From assembly GCA_020055645.1 (NCBI GenBank), contig CM034548.1, forward strand, positions 22,102,701 to 22,166,700: a stretch of 64,000 nt of DNA. Direction: 5' to 3'. The DNA comes from Tomocerus qinae (Eukaryota > Arthropoda > Collembola > Entomobryomorpha > Tomoceridae). Below are positions 14,049 to 23,909 of the stretch, piece by piece. Each line of letters begins with the position of its first letter. Position 1 is the first letter of the stretch. The notes under the pieces are model-generated. The model did no database searches, had not been told where the DNA came from, and was given only the letters and a program-made list of their open reading frames with translations. The position numbers and the translations under genes were made by a program.

Positions 14049-14689
14049 TTTGGTGTGCATTATCGAAAACATTAATCGGAGCATCGGAGATGACTTGAGA
14101 TGAGCCCGCGCCAATCATTGGTGCACGATGCACGTACACGTATCCAGTCCTGTCCTACAGGTTATATGCATGGACTTCATAATGCGTCTAAAGCAAGAAC
14201 CTCCATTTCATTTCATTCAGCGACACGTCAGGAACACTAGGGAACTTCTAGCTGGTTACCGGCTATAAGTAGCCGGGCTAGAAATAGCCGCCGATCGGCA
14301 TTAGCTGATTTTGATCTCAACCGGCCAGAAGTGGCCGGTCAGTAGAAAATATGTAGACGAAAACCGGCCAGATGTAGTCGTTCTAGCACTAATTTACAGT
14401 CTAAAGGTTTGGACTCTAAATCCCATCGTACGATTTCTTTGTAACCAACACCATTAGAAAGAGCGTAAAAAAGTCTATAAGATAGCCTATGGGAATTTTG
14501 GTCCACCTAATATAACAGAATCTATGAACGCGTCTTCCTAAACTCCTATCATATTTTTAGCTACTGAGTTACTATTGTGTTATGCTAAAGAGTTCAGTCC
14601 GGAACAATCGTATGCAACAAATAAAATTGATCGCAAAGCCAAATTAAATTATATGTATTCAGTTTCAATCTAATTCAAAATTTTGAATT

Positions 14690-14960
14690 TTATTTTAATT
14701 ACACTACATTGTCAGGATATCAGACTGTTAATTATGTATTTAATTTTGACTACGTAGTCAGATTTTTGGGACATTAATTTTGTATTTAATTTTGACTACA
14801 TAGTTCGTATTTTTGAAATTTTAACTTTATAATTAATTTTGACTACATTGTCAGGATTTTGAATGTTAATTTTGTACTTAATTTGACTACATTGTCAGAA
14901 TGTTAATTTTGTATTTTAGTTTGAGTACATTGTCATTTTATTTCTATCGCATAGTCACTA
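14690..14960. repeat. degenerate tandem repeat (TTAATTTTGACTACATTGTC)
   Basis: About five imperfect units of roughly 45-65 bp built on AATTTTGACTACATTGTCAG followed by a TTTTGTATTTAA spacer. It lies within the TIR element at 14227-15498. Confidence 0.65.
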
Positions 14961-15129
14961 AAATATTGTCAACGTTTGAGTAATTTATTTTGCAGCTTAA
15001 TTTTCTGTCAAAATGCACCAAAATATGTATTACATTTATGACTCAACAAACCTTGTGTGTACTACTTACTTCTGCATTATCTGCGATTTTCTGTTTCGGA
15101 CTGCACTCTTAGGATTAATACATATTACA

Positions 15130-15383
15130 AACTAGTTGAATCCTAGCACACAAAGTGTGCTAGAAAATGTTGCAATCAGTAAATTTCTAGCGACTGCGCA
15201 TCGGCCCGAATTTCATAGACCGTTGATTGGACTCAGTAGTCTAGTCCTTGCTCATTAATTACAAAATATTACCCTTACTCATTAATTACAAAATATTACG
15301 GACATAGATACAAACATTTATTCAAGAATAATGAAAGAATCCCATGCGCATGCCCCACTTTATGTTTATGTAGAGTAAAGATA
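15130..15383 (+). repeat. arm 1 of a ~250-bp inverted repeat pair
   Basis: This segment is repeated in inverse orientation at 16700-16933 with a spacer of about 1.3 kb. It includes the 21-bp palindrome CTAGCACACAAAGTGTGCTAG (15143-15163), GCGACTGCGCAT and CATAGACCGTTGATTGGACT. Arm 1 also holds a 29-bp tandem duplication (CTCATTAATTACAAAATATT twice) that arm 2 lacks. Confidence 0.8.
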
Positions 15384-16699
15384 TACAGATGGCACTTAAA
15401 ATTGTCCGGCCAGTTCTAGCCGATCGTCAACCTAACTTAGCCTTTTGCCACCGGCCACTTCTGGCCGGTAACCAGCTAGACTCCTTAGTGTTCCTGACAC
15501 ACACCACACATCACTCATCACTGCGAAGCTTGCTCTTTCATTTGTCTGCAATTTGTTTGACAAAATTCTAAGAAATAAACTGCGATCAAGTGGAGTCAGT
15601 GGAGTGTACAGTACTACCGACTAATTTTATTTCTTTTCAGTCCTATAAACGGGAAAAAGCACTTCTAAAGAAGTAGACGGAACCTTTGGTAAGTAATCAT
15701 TTCATTATCGATATGTATATTTCAGATAAGACTACATTTACAAGTATTATATCCTCGCCTTTTTTAATTGGAATTATTTAATCATACTCAGGCATTTGGA
15801 GTTAATAATTTTCTTATAATTGAAAACAAATAGTGACAGTCTAAATTAAAAATAAGTGATTATATTAAATAGCAATACCTAATTTCGTTTAGTATATCTT
15901 TTGGGGCGTTAGGACAAAAGCCCTTAGAGCACACATATACACATACATAGACTACCACAACACGACACGAATACACAATTTCATCGGGATTAAAACCCCT
16001 ACACTGACCTATAATTGTCCTTATTACGTAATATCTGAATGTAAATGCGCGGCTCACAAACCTTTTATTACTAACTTTTTGAGGATTAGGATTCGGCTTC
16101 ATTTGCCAAATTGTGTACTGTCTGTTAATAAATTAAGCTTTGAACAATGATGTTTAATGTCAAGTCAATGTCAGTAAATCTTTTAAAAACCTAAAATTAA
16201 CAACCATTACTTCAGCTAAAATTTCCAATCTTAGAAAATTTGCATAAAATGTTTACCTTACCAAAATCATTCATTCATAAACTTAAGCGCAGCGTTTAGA
16301 TACATTTCCTCCAAAAATGTGTCACTGGATAAAATTCGACCAGAAGCAGGCCACATTTAACCGTTAGACTGTGTTTTCATGTTGAGATTATGAAATGGCA
16401 TATTTTTTAACTAATTTTAATGTATCCCATTCATGCTAAAATCTGACTCGGCGTAATTTTTTTAAAGGGCTGGCTCAGCTCGCCCTGAATGGGAACGAAG
16501 TGGAATAGCGTCAAAAGAATACTTTCCCTTTTTAAAAGACAATATGAAGAACATTTTTTGTCTCTTTATTTTTTTCAATTAGGTTAAAATGGCTTAAAAG
16601 CTTAGCTTAGCTATTAGCTTAAAAGCCTTTGGGAATTGAAAAATGTCATAATTAAAATTAAAATTTTCCCGCACATGTAATAATGGGATACTTATAATC

Positions 16700-16933
16700 T
16701 TTTCTTTACTCTACATAAACATAATCTTTTAAACATAAAGTGGGACATGCGCATGGAATTCTTTCCCCATTCTTGAGTAAGGGTAATATTTTGTAATTAA
16801 TGAGCATAGGACTAGACTATCATTAGAGAGTCCAATCAACGGTCTATGAAATTCGGGCCAATGCGCAGTCGCTAGAAATTTACTGATTTCAACATTTTCT
16901 AGCACACTTTATGTGCTAGGATTCAGCTAGTTA
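16700..16933 (-). repeat. arm 2 of a ~250-bp inverted repeat pair
   Basis: The reverse complement matches 15130-15383 at most positions. Differences include a TTAAAAGATTATG insertion near the outer end. It could be a second insertion of the same family or the far end of one larger element. Confidence 0.8.
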
Positions 16934-17683
16934 TCTTATAATTAGCTCTTAAATCTTATCGCATCAGAATTATTGAAATAAACACTTACAAAATAGGATA
17001 CCCAAAGTCCCTAAAAATGCTAACGTTACGCTGCTCGGTAGTTGGCCGATGGTACAACTCCGATGGCTGATGGTATTTTACCACTGACATATATATACGA
17101 TTGTACGTCTAGGTTTGCACTTTATAGAAACAGAATGAGTTTTTATCTGTTAAGCAAAATTTCTAATTTTTGTATTTACGTTAAATTGATTATGAGTAGG
17201 TGACTGGGTAAGCTATCCAAGCCACTTCACCGCAACTCTTTTACATCCTTCAACAGGCTTTTACTGAGCGGGCCAGGATAATTCTATCAATTACTTGAAG
17301 TACCTCTTTCTAATCAACGCCTGAAGAAATCTTTAAGCGTCAGATCAAAGGCAAGTCAAATCAAATAACATGCTAAATCCCGTTTATTATGGTACTACTG
17401 CAATATATTACCTGTGAAAAGTTTTCATTGTGAACTAATTTGAACTTAGTAAGCAACGTTTAGGTTTAACATAGATTGGTATAGAAGAGAGATTCTGTTG
17501 TGTCAGTCAATAGTCATTAGAAATTCCGGTTTATACATTGATATACTGCAGGTAAGAGAACTCGGGACAAGGGACTACGAAAACGAAAGTAAGTTTTTGT
17601 AAATGAGTTTATTAGTCCAATGTTCAATCAAATACAAATTTTCTGTCACATTAATACTGTTAATTAAGACTTAATTAAGTCTT

Positions 17684-18040
17684 CCCAAAATCAGAACCTC
17701 CGAAACTCAGCAGAAAGATAAGTTCTCCCAAAATCAAAAGTCCTCCCAGACTCAAACACATAGGGGATACAAGTCCTCCCATAAGTGGACAAGTAACGGT
17801 CCTCCCTAGTCCGCCCAGTCGGTCACTTGACTGAATTTGAATACTTCCTTACTCCAAGTCCTTCAGACCATGCAAAAGAAACTACTCTCAAAACTCCTCT
17901 CAGTCACGTGACCGTTAATAAATTCCTCCCAAAATCTATTGGTAATAATTAAGTCCTCTATATAGTCCTCGGCAACTGTGAAAGACGAGTCTGGGACTCG
18001 TCTCACACTTGTTCATCCCAAAATAAGTCCTCTCCTTTAC
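17684..18040. repeat. cluster of irregularly spaced AAGTCCTCCCAAAATCA motifs
   Basis: At least seven variants of AAGTCCTCCCA(AAATC) occur over about 350 bp (17684, 17722, 17740, 17771, 17800, 17926, 18010). The segment also holds two self-complementary sites: GACGAGTC..GACTCGTC near 17983-18001, and CAGTCGGTCACTTGACTG near 17817. No coding frame. The irregular spacing argues against a simple satellite. Confidence 0.5.
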
Positions 18041-19645
18041 CCATACTGCTATATGGACAGGTAAGTCAGGTGAATAAATAATGGAGGATGATTTATTGAT
18101 TTTGATGCTTGGCTCTTGGCTTTGATGTTCTACTCCCGTACTTTACATTGCTTTGCATGGCTATTACTAAGATTGAAGGCAGCATCACGCATCATCTCTA
18201 CATCAAAGCGCCTGCTTGTCAGGAATCTATCTGATAGTAGTCGCACAAAATCCACAAAACATAGAAATATTATACACGACACACTTGTTAGACATGCTCT
18301 GAACTGACTCTTCCAAAGTATTTTTTATGTTTTTGCTGACAGTATAGTGCAGTGTTTAGATCGGAACAGAGACCTTGAAATCTTCTGTAGTCCATCTTGA
18401 GTTGAGATGCCCGAAAGAATTTTTGAAAAGAAGCTTTGAGATTAGTTGTAAATGTGAACTGTCAATTATTTTATTAGCAGTAGACTATTGAAATTTTTAA
18501 TTGAGAACATCTACGACAATTTATTTTGAAGCCCCTTCTAATATTAAATACATTGTACTACTATTTGTACTACTAAGTGTAGGTAAACTTTTAATTTTCG
18601 ATGATTGTTTTCAAGACTTAAATTGTTATTGTTACTATTTGTTACTCAGTTTTACAGTAGCATTTTAAAACTTTAAAGAAGTAGTGCTGCCGCGAATATC
18701 ATTATTCGAGTAATTTTTGAATACCTAATATTCGACCTAAATTTTTGTTTGATATCGAATATTCGAATAGGTGCAACAGCTGCATGTATGGTTTCTTTCG
18801 AAACCACATTTCTTAGTGAGTTCAATGATACGTAGAAAAATGTCCAAAAAATAATAAAATTCGAAGTCTTATTATAACACTATAAAATGTCAATAAGTAT
18901 AATGAACCAAATACTATAATATTATAGTAATGAATCCTATCTTCTACTATATAAACGTACTGTGTTGACCGTTGTATGTATCTCCGTATCGTTTTGTTGT
19001 AAGTTTTGTTAGATTCTAGCCGATTTAGGCCAATCAAATTAGGCCTAAGTGGAAAACGCACTTAGGCCAAACCAGAAAATCTAAAAACCCAATTAGGCCA
19101 AAAAAGTGACCACTTTATTTGCGCAGGAATTCATCTCAGATAGTACATAATGAAGAATTTCGATTCTCTTCTATTCTCCCCCATGTCAAAAAAGGTGTTT
19201 TGGTAAAATGACAATAATTTGAGTTATAGACATCGTAGAAAGTTGTGCTTTACAGATATGCGAAACTGATAAAATTTGCCAACTTCGACTAGCTGACATA
19301 TGCCACTTTACTCTTTTAGATCCGAAGTTACAGACAGTTTTGCCCAAACGAGTTTCTCTGAAAGGGTTAATTTAAACAGTTCACGATCAGCCTGCATCTG
19401 CACTATAAAAAATTGTCATGTCCTTATGTAACAGAAAAATTGAAATCAAGATAATATGTATTTACATTACAGGCAGAAAATAGCAACCGCACCGCGAACC
19501 GTCTCCATACTAAAACCGGATTTGGCGTGAAACTGGCTAAAAGTTCCATATAGAGAGGACATTTTAACAAGAAATCACATTTCTGTAAAAGGTCGTCTCG
19601 CATAGCAGTCAAGAATCAAAGAAAGGTATAGTACAGGCATAAAAT

Positions 19646-19729
19646 AATTGGACGAAAAAAAGTCCTATCGTCTCACGCTCCATGTTGAACTAGGCAAAAT
19701 TGATGCACTGGATTTTTTTTCGTCCAATT
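19646..19729. repeat. 84-bp hairpin (AATTGGACGAAAAAAA arms)
   Basis: AATTGGACGAAAAAAAGTCC (from 19646) and GGATTTTTTTTCGTCCAATT (19710-19729) are inverted copies with one mismatch and a loop of about 45 bp. The size suits a minimal MITE. Confidence 0.6.
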
Positions 19730-19880
19730 TAAAAATAACTCATCTTGTACGTATAACTGTCCCACCGAAAGAAGAAATAAGTTCTCATAGAACTGTGAAG
19801 ATAATGATGCACTGTATTGATTTAGTTCACCAGGGAAACTTCCATTTGGAGACCATTGTTTGGTCAAAAATACTCTTATA

Positions 19881-20545
19881 GTTCCCCACATGGGGAATTA
19901 TTATGATATGGCGAACTATATTTCGAATGGTAAATTAAAAAATTTCAATGTGAAACTTTTGTATTATTTTAAATACAAAATTAAATTATAAATATAGTGA
20001 ATGAGTATATTAGAAGGAATTTATTTTTCAACGTATAGACGAATGCATAACGTTTCGTATAGACGTATTTCAGAGGATAGAGATACGTCTATAAGTTGAA
20101 ATATAAGTTGAGCAGTCAATTTGGGACAACAATTGTCAGCTGCAAAGATGTTTTTTATGTATTCGAGGCGAATTTTATTCAAAATTCTTTACGAAATTTA
20201 AATAAAACTATTTTACCATTTCTTACCAATTATACCATTTACCAGCCATTTTAGGTGTTGGTAAATAGCATTAAATACCATTAAAAACCACTTACCAATG
20301 GTAAGTGGTAAAAGGTATTTTGTACACTGGTTTGCACTTATGCACTGACGGGGTACAGAAGCACTGGCCACTGGCTAAGAGCAGATTTACGGATTTGATT
20401 TGTATATGGTTCTTAAACCTTTAATTTAGGATTTTAGGGTGGAGAACTATTTCGACAGGGGGAGCTAAACATTTGGAGAGTCATATTTTCACAAATTTAT
20501 TCATTTACTTTCCCAACTGGGGAATTATTGTGATATGGGGAACTA
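19881..20545. repeat. direct-repeat pair GGGGAATTATT(A/G)TGATATGG
   Basis: A roughly 36-bp sequence at 19881-19917 recurs with few changes at 20508-20543. The DNA between holds TTACCA repeats and a perfect inverted site ACCACTTACCA-a-TGGTAAGTGGT at 20288-20310. This may mark the edges of an old element. Confidence 0.45.
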
Positions 20546-20708
20546 AATCGATTAATACTACGGTAACTCATTTCGAGACCAAAAGACATACATGGCGGTC
20601 GTTTTAATCTAGGCACATCCACTTCATTGTCTTCGTACGTTGATAATTTACAATAATATTACTTAAGCATTATGCCATAATATATAGCTACAACATATAA
20701 AACCACAA

Positions 20709-21402
20709 TGCTAATAAACCATTGGAAAACGGAAAAATTACAATTTTCTTTTTTGTTTTGACCAACTTTCCCTTCAGGTAACCTAGGTAATAGTGTCTCA
20801 GAACCTTTTTATTGCTGTCTAGCTATTACACGGCATTGTACGATGAATTGAGCGGAAGTTACATTGACTTTTAGTTACTTTTAAAATTTTCACCCACTTT
20901 CAGGGGATGAATGTAACCTGTTTAGAAGTGTCAGTTGACTTGTCAGCTTTTGATATAGCGATGGCTATATGGAATTACTTTGTGAAGGCTATACTTTGTG
21001 CGATAAATACTGCTAAAGTTATGATTTTCATCTATTTTTAAAATTTTCACCCACTTTCCTCGTCAGGGGATGATTGTAACCTATTTAGTGTCTGTTGAAC
21101 TTTCAACTTCTAATCTAAGTATTGCAAAACTTTCTACGATGAACAGAACCAAAGTTACATCAATTTTTAGTTATTTTTTTAAATTTTAAACCACTCCCCT
21201 TGTTAGGAATTTATGACCGTTCTTGATCGATCTTACCCCTAACGGACTCTTCCTTTTTACCATAAGAGTATACCTTGAAAATTTGAACACTCCAGCTAAA
21301 CCTGTTAGACAGTTATTGTACACATGGATAACCTGACGGACAGACAAACAGAAATAGGACTTACATGCATAGAAGATAAATTTCTCTGAATAATAAACCC
21401 GC
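20709..21402. mobile_element. dispersed non-autonomous repeat with degenerate internal monomers, copy 2
   Basis: The same head (AATAAACCATTGGAAAACGG), three degenerate monomers (starts near 20785, 20921 and 21084, each ending in a (T)AAATTTT(C/A)A-rich stretch and CAGGGGATGA-like text) and tail (GACGGACAGACAAACAGAAA, then TTTCTCTGAA) as copy 1 at 12049-12605. The copies differ in monomer number and length, so the family probably expands and contracts internally. Confidence 0.6.
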
Positions 21403-21701
21403 TAAAACAAAGTTAATATTTCATTAAAATTTGATTTTCAAATTGACCTTTATAGGAGTACTTTAATCAAAAAGTTAGAGTTAAAATATGTTAAAAATAT
21501 TGAAAATTTAGTAAGTCATTGCCTTATTGTCGTTTAATGTTCAATGTCAACTCAAAGGTTAATTTGAGCTGTTTTCCATGGAACATAAATACATACGAAT
21601 TTGAATGCTTGTAAGCCGGTAAATCATGAACGACGAGAAATATCTTTTATCGTAATCTTGTATTTTAGAAAATAATATTTAAAGCGATACGCCACGAAGT
21701 A

Positions 21702-23584
21702 ATGGAAGCGTCACCTAAGAAAACTTTGCAAGAAACCGAATGCGAAACTTCGCCAAAAGCGAAAAGACAAAAGATGCAAACACCAGATCCTGTCACGGAG
21801 GGTCGGCCAGTTGCTGAAACTTCTTCTCCAGAAAGTGTTAATACATCTTTGACTTCGAATGAAACGTAAGTGGGTTTTACAATTTTATTGTTCCATTTAT
21901 GAAATCGGATAGTCTTTTAAGCGAGTAAATTAATTTAAATTGTTGAAGAACGGCAATATTATGTTATTTCAATTTGTTTGCATTTGAAAAGCTAGGAAAG
22001 AAAAAGTATTCTTAAAATAATATATCAAAATTTTCCATAGATTTTAATATGTGAACGAATTAAAATGATAATCATTAGAATTATCCAAAACGTATAAATA
22101 TTCACCCTCATTGTTTAAAGATGTTGATTATTAAACATAATACATGTTTTAAAATATTTGATTTTTTCAGTTTGTGCTGCGGACCCGAAGGTGAATATGA
22201 TGATTTGGATCTTGATTGGATAAATAAGGAGGAGTATATGTTGGAGGAGTTTAAGTTGGAGCAGTCTAAGTTGGAGGAGCAGTATAAGGAGTATTATTAT
22301 TTTCTTTCTTCATTATTTCCTTTCGCAGGCTTTCAAAATATGATAAGGTTTATCCTTACCGAAATGGTAATTGAAATTTTTTGTGATTGCAATTTAGATT
22401 GAAAATATGGTGTGAGGAGATCATGGCTAACTCTACTAAAGAAAGTGAAGTACTGCCCATTGTTGTTATGGAACCTAGCAAAAATTGCTGTGTCGTTTGC
22501 TTAAAGCCATTTGGAGACGAAGTTCCCAAGAAACAAATTAAAGCTCCTAAAAATGAAAAAATATTTCGAAAGATTTTTGACATTCCCCCGCTGGATTTAT
22601 TTCATATAGATTTCAACGAAGAGCTAAATGTGTGTCCCCAATGCTTTGAATATGTTGATGGTGCGGAAAAAGGCCCAGTGTCTGAAGATCCTGAATCGCC
22701 ATTCATCGTAAACAAAAATAAACTAGTATCCACGTTTTTTGATAGTGTGCTTGAGGACAATAATTTGCCCAAATCAGAAGAACGCAGTTATTCTAATTTT
22801 CGACTAATAGCCTTCAATAGTATGTACAATTTACTTATTTTCTTATGTATTTCATAGTAGTAGTGGCCTATTATTACATAATGAAATATTTACTATTAAT
22901 TAAGGGTGGATGCATGTGGAGCCTTACAGGACGCGTCATGAGGAATGGATGCGCCTAGAACATACAAAAACGTTGCTAGAAGCCGAATGCCAAACTTCAC
23001 CTAAAGCGAAGAGACGGAAGATGAGAACACCAGATGCTGATAAAGCTGGGAAGAAAGAAAGGCTTAATACATTTTTGGCTTCGATTAAACGGTAACATCC
23101 ATAGTCTGATCTGATAGTCTTTTAAGCGAGTAAATTAATTTAAAGCTTTGAAGAACAACAATATTATGTTATTTCACTTTGTTCGCATTTGAAAAGCTAT
23201 AAACGAAAAAGTATTCTTGAAATATTATGTCCAAATTTTTTATTGATTTTAATAATATGTGAACGAATTAAAATGATCATCATTAGAATTATCCAAAACG
23301 TATAAATATTTACCTGTTTAAAGATATTGATTATCAAACATTATACATGTTTTAAAAGTTTTGATTTTTTCAGCTTATGCCGCAAACCCATGTTGGAATT
23401 TGAGTTGGATCTTAATTGGGTGGATAAACAAGAGGAGTTTGAATCAATGGCGTTATCTTTGAGTGAATTAACTTTCAACACAATGGAGGAGACTTCGTTG
23501 ATACGGAATTGGAGTCGTAACGAAATTGACGAAAGCGGTCAAAACTCTCCCACCCAACCAAAACAGCCACGTTTTAATAACTGA
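21702..23584 (+). CDS. unknown protein, 364 aa, two-CxxC (ZAD-like) domain flanked by a duplicated module; 5 exons
   Basis: Proposed exons are 21702-21865, 22171-22281, 22398-22819, 22905-23091 and 23374-23584. All junction phases (2, 2, 1, 2) agree and the frame ends at TGA 23584. Exon 3 (residues 92-232) holds CVVCL, IFDIPP and NVCPQCF: two CxxC pairs spaced like a short ZAD zinc-binding domain, which in insects is a protein-interaction module of zinc-finger transcription factors. No C2H2 fingers follow. Exons 1-2 and 4-5 are paralogous: TLQETECETSPKAKRQKM versus TLLEAECQTSPKAKRRKM, then LDLDWINKEE versus LDLNWVDKQEE. SPKAKR looks like a nuclear localisation signal. The acceptor of exon 4 (TTAAG) is weak, and the two halves could instead be separate genes, with a start at 22423. 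I do not recognise the family; a nuclear role is only inferred. Confidence 0.55.
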
Positions 23585-23748
23585 GAATTAACTACCCCTG
23601 TCTCGTGTTTCGGGACATTGTTGTGTAGAAATGTAATCCATTTTTTTCTTTATAAAGTAAATAGTATAGTTTAGTTTTTAAAATATTCCTTTTGCTCAAA
23701 AGCTTATCTAAAGCAGCCATATGAAAGGCGATTTAAGGCCTTCCTATA

Positions 23749-23904
23749 TTGGATAATTTTTGAAGCCAAACGATTCAGAAAAATATACTACTTTATAATA
23801 TTGGATCATTTTTGAAGCCAAACGATTCAGAAAAATATACTATTTTATAATATTGGATCATTTTTGAAGCTAAACCTTTCAGGAAAATATACTGTTTTAT
23901 AATA
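23749..23904. repeat. 52-bp tandem repeat, three units
   Basis: Units start at 23749, 23801 and 23853 with TTGGAT(A/C)ATTTTTGAAGCC. Units 1 and 2 are nearly identical and the third is diverged. A partial fourth unit (TTGGATCATTTTTGAAG) lies apart at about 24123. It sits just downstream of the duplicated-module gene. Confidence 0.85.
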
Positions 23905-23909
23905 CTAGG

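Larger units (their letters stand above)
13405..14095. mobile_element. nested inverted-repeat complex (outer arms)
   Basis: The left arm around 13414-13447 (containing TTAATGTTTTCGATA) is repeated in inverse orientation at about 14048-14085 (TATCGAAAACATTAATC). Between the arms lie a 115-bp hairpin (13441-13555) and a 496-bp TIR element (13553-14048). This is best read as MITE-like insertions nested inside an older inverted-repeat element. Confidence 0.55.
14227..15498. mobile_element. 1.27-kb non-autonomous TIR DNA transposon
   Basis: Terminal inverted repeats of about 38 bp share GTCAGGAACACTA and TCTAGCTGGTTACCGGC. The subterminal DNA carries repeated self-complementary CCGGCCAGAAGTGGCCGG-type motifs (14270-14400 and 15400-15470). 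Flanking ACAC on both sides is a weak target-duplication candidate. The interior has a degenerate tandem repeat (14690-14960) and one arm of a 250-bp inverted pair. No transposase was found, so it would depend on an unseen autonomous partner. A related degraded CCGGC/GGCTATAA fragment lies near 32290-32345. Confidence 0.7.

Noticed and set aside
18690-18765. ATTCGAATA-rich stretch as a regulatory site
   Set aside because: Simple degenerate A+T repeat of a type scattered through many animal genomes; no context to support a regulatory role.
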